From NCBI GenBank assembly GCA_003427395.1, contig BFEA01000053.1:490433-512590 (forward strand): 22,158 nt of DNA. Reading direction: 5' to 3'. This document shows positions 9,740 through 18,680 of the stretch, in pieces. The position numbers and the translations under genes are program-made. Below the pieces are notes generated by a model. The model ran no database searches and was not told where the DNA came from. It was given only the letters and a program-made list of their open reading frames with translations. Positions within the stretch are counted from its first letter, which is position 1. Each line of letters opens with the position of its first letter. The stretch comes from Chara braunii (taxonomy: Eukaryota; Streptophyta; Charophyceae; Charales; Characeae).

Positions 9740-10575
9740 AACCCTATGCCCGGTTCGGGTTTCCCTGTAGCCTGTAACAATCTTGGACTTCATAATTTGG
9801 CTTTTAGCAATGCAGGCAAACACCCCATCTTGATCCTAGCCTTCCATTCACTTTCACTGATCCGGAGATCCAACCAAGGTTTGGCTAAGATCTTGGCTCC
9901 TTTGGGGAGTGGGACAAAGTTCTTCCCCCAGTTCCGGTTTGGTCCCTTCACATTGGCAAACTTTCTAAAGGCATTAAGTTTCTCTTCTTCATTATTAATG
10001 TCAGACTTATGGGCTGGAGACTAACAGGCTGTATCAGCGTCATGTTCTTGGTTGTCAACAAGACTGGGTTCATCTGCATAGACCTCCTCATTAGCCTCCA
10101 ACCGGTCATGCACAACAGGTTGCTGCCTCGAAACCGTCTGCCGCCTACGGGCTTTTTGTTGCCTGCTGTGGAAATGAGGTCTTGTGCCTCGAGGCCGACT
10201 ACATCCTTTCACAACATCCAAGAATGGCTTTTTGCTGCCTGCTGTGGAAATGAGGTCATTGCCTAGGCAAAATATGCAAGTAGTGGGGACCGCACCTTTC
10301 ACAACATCCAAGGATGACTGTGCACTCATTTCCAAACCGGGTGTAGCAAAAAGCTTGCTAACAAACAATTGCAGGTTGTACATGGAGCCTGATCACTTGC
10401 TGCGCTTGAGATCATCAAGCCTTTTCCTGATTCTTGCAGCAGCATGCGGGTCCCTATATTGCTTGATCAAGATCTCTTCAAGTGTGGTCACAGGTGTGGC
10501 TTTGAGCCACTGCGTCAGATCGATCTTTGTGTACCCGACTTGCATAATAGCTTGAACTTCTAAGAAGCCCCGTAC
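9740..10575 (-). pseudogene. Gag of fragment E (capsid part and decayed zinc knuckle)
   Basis: Gag coats the element RNA. From about 10575 the text reads EVQAIMQVGYTKIDLTQWLK, TLEEILIKQYRDPHAAARI, RKRLDDLKRSK, then after a stop SMYNLQLFVSKLFATPGLEM, SSLDVVKG, and lower down FANVKGPNRNWGKNFVPLPK, GAKILAKPWLDLRISESEW. It ends in a knuckle-like CLHC-stop-KPNYEVQDC, which has the CX2CX4-X-X4C spacing but Tyr in place of His and a stop inside. I assign gag by order (just before protease) and the knuckle; the capsid-like part is family resemblance only. The frame is broken at least three times, partly by the repeats at 10150-10312. Confidence 0.7.
10150..10312. repeat. Imperfect internal duplications in gag of E
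   Basis: A 32-bp block (ggctttttgYtgcctgctgt and 12 more bases) occurs at 10150-10181 and 10226-10257. A second block (cctttcacaacatccaag) occurs at 10205-10222 and 10295-10312. The offsets are 76 and 90 bp, neither matching the other, so more than one duplication or later indels occurred. In protein terms the SLDVVKG text of gag appears repeatedly. Confidence 0.85.
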
Positions 10576-11268
10576 GAAATACACCGGTACGGCCTCGATG
10601 TAACGGTCGATAAGTTGTTGCGAGCTTCCATCCGCCAACTTGATCGTCGTCAGGTTTGCCTTCCTCCGAACTTGTGCGCCAAGGCCAACCCTTTGCATAA
10701 AGGCTTGGCTCATGAAATTGCGAGACGCGCCGCTATCCAGCAAAGTGCTGCTGGATGCGAACATAGAGCGGTGTGTTGTTATCATCGTACCGCTGCTTGT
10801 GAAACTCGCGGACCACCTTGGTAACATACGCAAGGATGTCCCCCACTGCATCTTCGTCATCCATCAGCGAACTTGGTGGTGCATAGAAGGGTAGATACGT
10901 GTGAAGTTGAGCACATAATGTTGCGCATTGCGGTCCCGGCAAGCAGCCCATGGTCGGGAGAGGGAGCCATGCGAAATCCTCTGACGTGAGCGGATCCAAG
11001 ACCTCTATGTTGAACTCGCACGCCGAATCCCGTGAAGAACCACTTGAAGACGATAAGTCGCCACTGCCGGACGGAGAAGATGCCGCACACACGTCTTGTC
11101 ATTGAGCATGAGTACCCAGCGTAAGAACGAGTCGGGCAGCATAGTCCTCATAAGAATATAGAAGAGGACTATCGACTTCCACATGTGCCTCGGAACAAAG
11201 GGCGGTCACCCGCGAAGCGACCGATTCCGACGGCATCGAGAGTGTCGTCGATTCACTCCCGGCGGTGC
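10576..11268 (-). pseudogene. Protease region of pol, fragment D
   Basis: This begins in the -1 frame right after gag. From 11278 the text runs KLSTAGSESTTLSMPSESV, SPLLYSYEDYAARLV, a TGA, then SSPSGSGDLSSSSGSSRDSA and LYVRIQQHFA, and after a one-base frame break STLLDSGASRNFMSQAFMQR. LLDSGASxNFxS is the retropepsin active-site signature with the catalytic Asp intact. It continues LTTIKLADGSSQQLIDRYIE, AVPVYFV and then passes without a stop into fragment E's gag (about 10575). No RT follows, so D's pol is lost beyond the protease. Confidence 0.82.
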
Positions 11269-11278
11269 TCAGTTTCCC
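11237..11278 (-). promoter_or_regulatory. Candidate -1 ribosomal frameshift signal, gag/pol of D
   Basis: On the minus strand the last gag codons are TCG GGA AAC TGA, giving the heptamer G GGA AAC (11272-11278) in the X-XXY-YYZ form, directly before the gag stop (11269-11271). Pol is in the -1 frame. Ten bases later, CGGGAGTG (11254-11261) pairs with CACTCTCG (11237-11244) in an 8-bp stem with one G-U pair and a 9-nt loop. Frame, heptamer, spacer and stem all agree with the known -1 frameshift design; use in vivo is inferred. Confidence 0.68.
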
Positions 11279-11700
11279 GATTTGCCTTTGCCTTTCAACG
11301 GGCAGCCCACAGTGTCGTGGAGATCACTGTTACACCACAAACAATAGCGGAATCTCATGCGTAGCTTGTACGCACGTTCCGAGAGACCATAGTGGAACCA
11401 TGGGGCTGGAACTGCTGCGCCGGGCCCGGGAATAGATGTGGTGTTTGTCTTCGTCTTGCCGCGTCCCCGACCTTTGCGGGGGCGCCCACCATCCCGAGCG
11501 GCTGCGAGTCTGCCCCCTCCATTGGCAGACACAACCTCACTAGATTGGTCGGTTGGCGTTGCCGCCGTGACCACGGCCACTTTCGGCCGATGCTGATCTC
11601 TGCTCGGGCCTGTCGCAGACGAAATGTTGAGGTTTTTAGCCTCCTTGTTCGTAACAATAATCTGTGCGGCCTTGTCGAAGAGCTCTGCCGTTGTCGACAC

Positions 11701-11853
11701 GGTGTCCTCGACGTCAGTCAAGGCGTTGCCCAACGACGGACACGACCTTAAGATGAAGTAGTGTTTGACGGCCTCGTCACGGTGTCCTCCACGTGAGTCA
11801 AGGCGTTGCCCAACGCCGGACACGACCTCGAGATGAAGCAGTGTTTGACGGCC
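11701..11853. repeat. 80-bp-period tandem duplication in gag of D
   Basis: GGTGTCCTCG at 11701 and GGTGTCCTCC at 11781 start two adjacent copies that match over about 73 bases with six differences. Eighty is not a multiple of three, so the event shifted the gag frame; both copies still show the capsid-end text SCPxLGNALTxVEDTV. The number of differences suggests the duplication is old relative to the 49-bp one in element C. Confidence 0.93.
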
Positions 11854-12474
11854 TTGAAGCCCATCTGAATGTCTGGGACGGATGTCAAGCGTTGGTACTC
11901 GGCAATCCAGTCAACACTCGGCAACGTGTCTTGTTCGAAGGTCATCAATTTGTCCATTGCTTTGATTTCCGACGGCTCTACTTGGAACCGCTTATGCCAT
12001 GCCGCCTTTAGATCATCCCAGTTGATCTTGGTGTACAAGTCAATAGCTACCACCCCGTACTTGGACAAGAGATTGTCCAACCATGCTTGGCACGCGCCCC
12101 CTGACCGGGAGTATAAGTACGCGTGATGCTTGTGCTCGCTGACGTGGTGTAACTGCAACTTGAGCTCGAACTTGCGAAACCACGAAATTGGGCCCGTCTT
12201 CGTCGAATCGCAGAAGATCTCCTGACCATTGAACTTTGGAGTCGTCTCACGCGGTGCCGGACTCGGTGTGGCGGCGACAACACAGATCCGCTGCTACCGT
12301 TGTTGCGTGGTGGTTTGTTGTAGCTATGCGTCGTCCTTGAGGGTTCCGATGTCGATCTCCAATGCATTGAGGCCATCGGAGGTTTTGGAGGAGATGACAT
12401 CTGGAGCGGCGACGGGTCGTTGCTCCAGCTGCTGGAGGCGGCTGTTGACTTGATCGAACGCCTGGTTGTGTGTC

Positions 12475-12829
12475 TGTGTCGGTCCTGCCAGGATGACGGT
12501 CCGCCAGGATGGAGGAGGGTTGACGAAGGAGGAGGTGGAGATGGAGCTGGAAGGACAGCGCAACTCTGACACAGACTCAACACGCACGTACTCCAAGATG
12601 TGCAAAAATGAAGAATGTTGAAAAACAGACAACAGCTGGGGTATACCCCCAGCGAACTGACTGACAAGACTAAACTGGACTGGTACCGACAATGGTACCG
12701 GGCAGACTGGACTGGACTGGAACAGCACACGGCCTGTGGGGTCAGGCCACAGCCTGGTCCCATAGGCCGAACTGGCAAATAGCTGAAAAGGCCTTGGCTG
12801 TAGGTCGGGGCCGATGGAGGCCCACTGCA
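12475..12829. repeat. LTR-like repeat R, long copy inside gag of D (355 bp, TG...CA)
   Basis: It begins TGTGTCGGTCC and ends CCCACTGCA on the plus strand. The first 35 or so bases and the last 110 match the short copy at 5866-5988; the 220 bases between are missing there. Text on both sides of it belongs to gag (AQQEDIHSLNDAVQTL on one side, QAFDQVNSRLQQLEQRP on the other), and the reading frame passes through it with no stop. The flanks on the minus strand are AACGC and GACAC, which match at three of five bases with two transitions, so a target-site duplication is possible but not secure. Insertion of 355 plus 5 bases would keep the frame. Confidence 0.6.
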
Positions 12830-13206
12830 GCGTTTGAACCGCGTCATTGAGGCTGTGAATGTCCTCCTGCTGTGCAATGCACGTTGCCAGGAGATCCATG
12901 AAATGGGAGAGGAGTAGAGCGATCTTGCTTTCACTCTCTTCCATCTTACCATTCTCAGGCTCGGCCCGCCAGTCCGCTGTCATTCTGAGCAAGGCTCGCT
13001 CTCTGTTGAATATCTTCTCGCGTCGTTGATTTCGTTTTTCATCGGCAGCCCTTGCTGCTGCCTCGTCTTGCTGGCGCTGCTGTTAGATTGCCAACAGACG
13101 TGCCTTCTCGGCGTCCTCTGCCTTCTTTTTCTCCGCGACTGCTACCTCATCCGCCCGTTTCTTGGCTTCGGTAGGCCTCGGTCGTTTCCCCGGACTTCTG
13201 ATCCAT

Positions 13207-13939
13207 GCCGACTGTTTGTAAGTGTGTGAGCATCGACCAGGCCAGAGGACTGCTGACGTGGCACTCCCTGCTGCTGACGTGGCTCGGCTGTCGACTGATG
13301 TGTCCTGCTGATGTGGCCTGCTTACATGGTCTGCTGACGTGGCCTGCTGACGTGGTAACTCATCAATGCCGCCACAGGGGGTACCGGAGACAGATAGAGA
13401 AGATAAGAGCAGAGGGGCAACAACATAGGTGGGGAGGAATGGGTGGGATAAATCGCATAGATAAGGAGCCACTAATCAAAAACAAAAGTTTAAGCTTCGC
13501 AAAAAAAAATTGAGAAAGAGAAAAAAAATACTCGTTTGCAAGTTCAGTAGGCCTCCCAATTCCTCCTGAAGTGCGAAATTACTAATGCGGAAAAATTTCA
13601 CTCTGCAAATGATTATCCGATAAAAGAATTCCGAAAAAAAAAAAAATATTCAGAATTACTCAGATGAGAGTACGCACAGTTTGGAAAATGACTACTCCAA
13701 GAGGGATTTCCCGTACCGTTTTTGAAAAAAAACGAATTTTGGGAAAAAATCTTTCGGATGTCCAACAACGAAATTTTAAATTTTCAAACGAAAACGGAAA
13801 TTTCAGGTGTTGCGCTATTTCGATTTTTCACAACACAAATAACGGGAAAACAAAATCCAAGAAAAAAAAAAAAAATCGATTTTCGGGAGTGAGGTCAAAA
13901 TCGTGATTTTGGGGGCTAATTAGTATGCTCTAATCAATC
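13207..13939 (-). other. Probable 5' leader of fragment D
   Basis: This lies upstream of D's gag start. The part next to gag holds the 13-mer array. From 13490 to 13930 the sequence turns AT-rich with several A runs (up to 13) and no coding potential. At the far end is GCTCTAATCAA (13928-13938), a poor match to the tRNA-Met primer site seen intact at 21580. If that is D's primer site, the block at 13940 would be D's 5' LTR. The evidence is weak, and the AT-rich part may be a separate insertion. Confidence 0.4.
13250..13356. repeat. 13-mer array CTGCTGACGTGGC upstream of gag D
   Basis: Exact or near copies begin at 13250, 13271, 13305, 13318, 13331 and 13344; the last four are a strict head-to-tail run of 13-bp units with up to four changes (ctgctgatgtggc, ctgcttacatggt, ctgctgacgtggc, ctgctgacgtggt). 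The reverse complement, GCCACGTCAGCAG, is the motif scattered through the leader of element C. The core ACGTCA/TGACGT is the binding core of plant bZIP factors, but placement just before gag also allows a role in the RNA. Confidence 0.9.
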
Positions 13940-14129
13940 TGCAATGAACCCAGATCGTTAAGACACTTGTCAACAATGCCAGCTCAAATAGACGTCAACC
14001 TACTGATGAATGTCAATAATCATAATTGTGTCCAGATAGAAAGAGATGGGGAAACATACTCAGACGAACGAGAGGGAAGGGAGAATAGACTTAGATTTGA
14101 GAAGAAGAACAATGCCCGCTTCTACTTCG
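13940..14129 (-). repeat. LTR R-U5-like block, left copy
   Basis: It begins TGCAATGAACCCAGATCG and matches 21595-21784 at all but roughly seven positions over 190 bp; the match stops after CTTCGG. The right copy sits next to a perfect primer binding site, which identifies this end as the U5 end of an LTR. Here the neighbour is only a weak primer-site match. The block may be the 3' LTR of C, the 5' LTR of D, or one LTR shared by both in tandem. Confidence 0.75.
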
Positions 14130-14959
14130 GGCTCCCTTCTCTCTCGCCATCTCAATAATCAATCGTCCAAGCACAAATCTAAAGTTTTATCTCAATGTGC
14201 CACGTGGCACGTCAACTTGTCATCATCAGCGAGTTGGAGCAATGTCGACATCAAGAGACCAGGTACGTATCTACATTCGCCCCACAGTCTTGATCTCCTT
14301 CCGAGTGACGATGGATCAGAACAACACAATCAATCACGTAGCCCCGCCACGTCAGCAAGAGTACAGGTGGCAGCAGCCACGTCATCGACGGCGCGTGGTA
14401 GCTGCCGCGTCATCATGCCCAGAAGACAATTGCCAGCCAGCCACCATGCCGAACCAGCAGCGCGTCGCCGTATCTGCTCAAGTGCCAGCGTCGAGCCAGC
14501 GTCCAGCCAGTGTCGCAGCATCACAATAGCGTCGAAGTCAATGCGTGAAGTCAGCATTGACGCAAGACTGAATGAATGTCAAAGCCAGGAGGTCAGCGCT
14601 TATGTAGCGTTGACGCCGGGTCTGGACCCCGGATGCTGCATCCCTCAACCGTCCAGATCTCAATGCAGCGAGGGCCCAGATTGGTCTGAAACTGAATTCC
14701 CTCCGGCCTGGATGTTGTCTGGGTACCTGCGCACAACAAGTGAGTGTATCCAACCAAGGGCCTAGCTGCGGTACCTTTGACTCTACAGTTGACTTTGACT
14801 CTTGAATTTCCTGTGTGCAGCGTTCGGTCACACAGCCACACTCGACAGACTCAGGCCTGGGTGTGTCTTGGTCACACAACCCAGCGCAGACCAACTCAGG
14901 TCTGCGTTTCCTGGGGATGAGTTTTGAGCCCCAGGCTACTTCTGAACAGGGGTACTGCA
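14130..14959 (-). other. Possible U3 of left LTR, with G-box palindrome
   Basis: There is no coding motif. If the LTR runs from the polypurine-like tract at 14960 to 13940, it would be 1,020 bp, starting TGCAGTACCCC and ending with the complement of TGCAATG (TG...CA). A perfect 14-bp palindrome, GTGCCACGTGGCAC (14197-14210), holds a plant G-box; GCCACGTCAGCA is at 14346-14357 and CCACGTCATC near 14376. A small inverted repeat, CAGACC/GGTCTG, lies at about 14886-14903. The sequence does not resemble 21785-22158, where the other LTR's U3 should be. Confidence 0.4.
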
Positions 14960-14967
14960 TTCCCACC
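14960..14967 (-). other. Possible polypurine tract of element C
   Basis: On the minus strand GGTGGGAA precedes TGCAGTACCCC, 32 bases after the Pol stop codon. A short purine run directly before a TG is where plus-strand DNA synthesis primes in Ty3 elements. The tract is short and the LTR it would border cannot be confirmed by a matching copy, so the call is tentative. Confidence 0.35.
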
Positions 14968-14998
14968 GGCCCATTTTCGAGTTCCACCGCAGAAATAT

Positions 14999-16291
14999 TT
15001 AAGACTTTAACCCTCGTTCATAAGCAGCGATAATATCAGGAGCAGTTTCAAGTAGTTCTCGTTCACTAAACCATCTGTCCTCAAATGGTGCTTGAGACTT
15101 GAAACATACCTTGAACTGCTTCTGAGGTCGTCAACGTGCAACTGTAGAAAAGTACCCATGCTCTGTGATTCTGTCCACTTCATATCCGCCGTCCATGTCT
15201 GGTGGAATCATAGACGGTCTATGTGGGAACTCATTTCCTTCTACATAAGGTAGCAATTTGGACGCGTGAAAGACAGCATATGTTTTGAGGTGAGAGGTAA
15301 TATCAATTCGGTAAGACGGTCCCTCTGCATCCCCAATTACTTTAAGAACTTCCCAGGGTCCAAAATAAACGGGCAAAAGTTTCTGAGACACGTTTTCTTC
15401 CAACGAAAACTCTTTGGACTTGCCCCAGATAAGATCACCTTCCTTGAATGTCGATGGTCGACGATGCTTATTAGCTTGTTCAATCATTCGGTCCTGAGCT
15501 TTCTTTAGATTATCCTTTACTTTCTTAATCTCTTCTTGAAACAATACTGCATATTCCCGGGTCCCTGGAGGTAACCTAAGGAATTGGTCCCTTGTCAGCA
15601 CATCAATGGGACGCTTAGGTTTCCACCCCTTATGCAATGCATTAGGTGTTCGCCCTGTAGCGGTATGAACACTACTATTGTATGCACTTGCTATTTTGGG
15701 TAAGTTCTCATCCCAATCAATTTGATCGGGTCTCACATACATGCGCAGAAGCTGCTGGCACAAACGGTTCATCTGTTCACTTTGTCCATTCGTTTCAAGG
15801 TGTCGTCCTGACGACATGGTCAAACGTGTACCGTATGCTTCCATCAACTTTTGCCATGGCATACTCGTGAACCTGGCATCACGGTCAGATACAATGGAGA
15901 GAGGAAAACCATACTCAGTCACCCATCGCATCTGAAACTTTTGGATCGCAAGTTCAGTTTGTGCTTCTGCGGGTAAGGGAATGAACATGACATACTTAGA
16001 GAAACGATCCACAATAACCATTACTTGACTATTGCCATTCCGCCTTTTGGTGAGGCTCATGAAATCAATCGAGATAGACTCACCTGGTTCGCTTGAAATC
16101 GGTAATGGTTTCAGAAGACCAAGTGGATTCTCATGTGAGGGTTTGTTTCTCTGACACACCAGACATGTACGAACATAAGTTTGTACATTTTCTTTCAATC
16201 CCTTCCACTCAAAGCGTTCTCTAACCTCAGCGTAAAGTTTTCTTGAAACCAAAATAATCTTCAGTGTCGTGACATTCCCCAATAAGTACAC
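14999..16291 (-). pseudogene. Integrase with C-terminal chromodomain, element C
   Basis: After a frame change near 16240 the gene reads GFKKT / YAEVRERFEWKGLKENVQ, the zinc finger CLVCQ (residues 43 and 46 of the 386-residue frame), SIDF (Asp 76), VSDRDARF (Asp 136) and HLETNGQSE (Glu 172). The last two are separated by exactly 35 residues, the DD35E arrangement. The upstream HHCC half reads CHDTEDYFGFKK, so the second His is Tyr. Beyond the core are FGPWEVLKVIG and SHLKTYAVFHASKLLPY, then YEVDRITEHGYFSTVAR, a TGA (stop at 15131), and QFKVCFKSQAPFEDRWFSE to TAA at 14999. This is a chromodomain-like end, thought to guide integration to modified chromatin. The core is intact; the zinc finger and chromodomain are damaged. 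Confidence 0.9.
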
Positions 16292-17081
16292 TTTTAATTT
16301 CTTCCTGGTGAGGAATACACAATCTCTGTTCAGTTTGGTCTAACAAGAAAAGCAAACCATCGGTTACCTTATAGTTGGGAAATAGAGTTGGGTCTTTTGC
16401 AAGGACATCCATAATAGGTTTCCATATGGGGTCAGTGGCATATCCTTGACGAATTTTATCTTTCAAATAATTCCCAACGTCTAGGTAAGATACAATAGCA
16501 CCAAAGAAATCACATCTTCTGGACGATGCATCTGCAATCACGTTAGACTTACCTTTGATAGTTTTCAACTTAAAATCAAAAGTATCAATGAATGCAGACC
16601 ATCGTACTAACTTATCAGAGAGCCTAGGTTGTGTTTCTATCCACTTCAGAGTAGAGTGGTTTGAGTACACAGTGAAGTGTCTCCCTAACAAGTAGTGTTT
16701 CCATGTGTCTAGTGCGCATACTAAAGCATATAATTCTCTTTCATAGGTAGAATTGGCGACCTTTTCCGATGGCCATCGTGCAGACATAAACTCGATGGGT
16801 CTATAACCACTGTCGTCGTTCTGTTGAAGGACTGCGTCAATCCCATACTGACTTGCATCAGTAGTAACAATGAAGGGAACATATGGATCAACAATTTTCA
16901 GAACAGGGTAGTGAGTCAATGCATACTTTACCTTCTTGAATGAAGACTCACAATACTTGTCCCACAACCAGATAGTTCCTTTCTTTAACAATCTTCTCCT
17001 TGGTGCGGCAATCGGTGAGAAGTTCCTAACGAACTTCCTATAGTAGCTTGCCAAGCCAAGAAAAGATCGTAACTCGGTCAC
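16227..17081 (-). pseudogene. RT connection and RNase H, element C
   Basis: The frame opens with TELRSFLGLASYYRKFVRNF (end of RT) and carries RNase H: TTDASQYGIDAVLQQ with Asp 75, YERELYALVCAL with Glu 116, and WKHYLLGRHFTVYSNHSTLK. The third catalytic position, normally Asp in T/S-D-H, is Asn 141. The domain continues with IDTFDFKLKTIKGKSNVIAD and a linker to the integrase zinc finger. It is in frame with RT above, apart from stops between 17082 and 17111, and out of frame with integrase below. The Asn change would be expected to abolish RNase H activity. Confidence 0.9.
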
Positions 17082-17750
17082 AGACTTAGGTTGTGGTCAA
17101 TCTTTAATTGCTTATATTTTCTTTTCCTCTGGCCTGAGGCCATCTTGGTTCACTATATGTCCTAAGTATAAAACTTCAGACTTAGCAAACTCAGACTTTT
17201 TTGGGTTTATTTTAAAGTTGCCCTCTCGCAACTTATCTAACACCAAACAAAGATGCTTCTCGTGTTCTTCTAAGGTTTTACTATACACGAGAATATTTTC
17301 GAGATAAACAATAACGAACTGATCCAACTATTGACGAAACAATTCATTCATTGACCGTTGGAACGTTGTAGGGGCATTTGTCAATCCGAAGGGCATTACC
17401 ATGAACTCGTAATGGTCATACCTGGTCCGGAAAGCAGTCTTGTGTTGATCTGCGGGTTCCACCTGGATCTGATGGTACCCAGACTTTATATCAGTCTTAC
17501 TAAAATACTTACAACCCTGCAGTTGGTCAAGTCAGTCGTTGATGCAAGGAAGCGGTTCGACGTTCTTGACGGTGACGGCATTCAAACCTCGATAATCAAT
17601 ACACAGACGTAATTCACCCTCCTTTTTGGGCACAAACAAGACAGGTGCACCATAGGGAGATGAACTAGGGCGAATCCATCCCTTGTCGGTAAGGTCCTTC
17701 AGTTGTTTCTTCATTCCTCAAGTTCCCTAGAAGACGTTCTATAGATAGGG
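17082..17750 (-). pseudogene. Reverse transcriptase, element C (YLEN in place of YxDD)
   Basis: In order: [59 protein letters not shown], a TGA (stop at 17532), then in the same frame [40 protein letters not shown], a TAG after FRQ, and LDQFVIVYLENILVYSKTLE. The catalytic box reads YLEN, so both Asp residues of YxDD are replaced. FINPKKSEF-type text and YLGHIVNQDGLRPEEKK end the thumb. A one-base frame break near 17712 separates it from the linker upstream. This RT is dead by both stops and active-site loss. Confidence 0.92.
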
Positions 17751-18680
17751 CTCTTGGGAATTTTACTACCTGGAATGATCTCAATGGTGTGCTTAATAGC
17801 ACGTTCAGTAATTCTGGTAGGTTCAAGCTGCAAATCCTTATATTCTGAAAGAAGACTTTCAATAGTTGGAGGGCAGGAAGAAGAAGACTCACCGACTTTC
17901 TTTACCAATACCAACATGACTTCCTGTTCCAACTTTTTCTTCGAAACCATGTAATGAAAAGTTGGGTAACTCATACAACAAAAAGACAAACTAGAGTTAG
18001 AGCCAGACTTATGATATAACTTAATTGGTTTCATTTCAACTTGTGCATCTTTAAGTTGCACCATCTTGCCTTTGAAATCGATATCTGGGTTGGCTTTGTC
18101 GTGCTAGTCCATACCCAGAATGAGATCAAAAGGCACATGCACAATCTTCTTTCCTGCCCTCATTCTGAACTGACACTTAATACGATCAACGTACTGAGAG
18201 ACGGTGATCGTACTTTTGTCTGCTAACATAGACGTGATCGGTTGAGACAAGTCTTTCACCTTCATTCTGAGATGCAACTTGCGGATTGCTTTCTCGGAGA
18301 TGTAGGACCTCGTCGATCCAGGGTCCAACAACGCACCAACTCGCGTTCGTGCGATTTCGATATCTGCAAACAGTAATTCGCCCTTAGACTTTGTTTTTTG
18401 AGCCCATGAGCTACGTAAGGCTAGCAATTCATTACCTAGCTCATCAAGGGACCCATGAGCTACGTAAGGCTAGCAATTCATTACCTTGCTCATCAAGGGA
18501 GTCATCCAGAGAGACATAACATAAGACAATGTCAGGGCAATCTGGATGATGGGCTAAGGAAGAATCATCCTCTGCTATATGAGAAGAAGGGTAAGAAGGG
18601 TTCGTAGGCGCCTTACCCGTCTGTTCGTCCTTACCCTTTATCTCAGTAGGAGCAGATGCTACCCCTACTGGCTGCTCGCT
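17711..18680 (-). pseudogene. Protease and PR-RT linker, element C
   Basis: Pol begins in the -1 frame at the heptamer with SEQPVGVASAPTEIKGKDEQ. A 49-bp tandem duplication at 18403-18500 then shifts the frame. Past it lie ELLFADIEIARTRVGALLDP then GSTRSYISEKAIRK. LLDPGSTxSYIS is the protease signature common in plant Ty3 elements, with the catalytic Asp kept. VPFDLILGMD ends the domain and a TAG (stop at 18104) stands where a Trp usually follows. The same frame continues FKGKMVQLKDAQVEMKPIK and TRITERAIKHTIEIIPGSK into the RT entry, ending at a TGA at 17711 caused by a one-base loss. Confidence 0.88.
18403..18500. repeat. 49-bp tandem duplication in protease of C
   Basis: 18403-18451 and 18452-18500 are adjacent copies starting CCCATGAGCTACGTAAGG with a single mismatch (attaccta versus attacctt). 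Forty-nine is one more than a multiple of three, so it breaks the pol frame in front of the protease active site. The near identity implies a recent event. Confidence 0.96.

Larger units (their letters stand above)
11269..13206 (-). pseudogene. Gag, fragment D
   Basis: This is the structural protein of the element. The probable start is the ATG at 13204-13206, just below a 13-mer array, with a frameshift soon after. The N-terminal coiled coil (AKKRADEVAVAEKKKAEDAE, QQRQQDEAAARAADEKR, NGKMEESESKIALLLSHFMD) is cut by a TAA at 13083. The repeat R lies within 12475-12829. Next come QVNSRLQQLEQRP, stops at 12324 and 12294, then the capsid region (GPISWFRKFELKLQLHHVS, SGGACQAWLDNLLSKYG, WDDLKAAWHKRFQ). 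From the coiled coil to 11748 one frame is kept. An 80-bp duplication then shifts it. A basic tail and the CCHC knuckle CLWCNSDLHDTVGC end the protein at the TGA at 11269. Confidence 0.85.

Noticed and set aside
12047-12952. Long open frame of 301 codons in a second minus frame
   Set aside because: It is Ser/Pro/Arg-rich with no motif and overlaps the true gag frame, which carries coiled-coil and capsid text; it is a shadow frame.
14046-14765. Plus-strand open frame of 239 codons
   Set aside because: It crosses the LTR R-U5 block and repeat-rich text; composition is Ser/Arg/Gln-rich without motifs.
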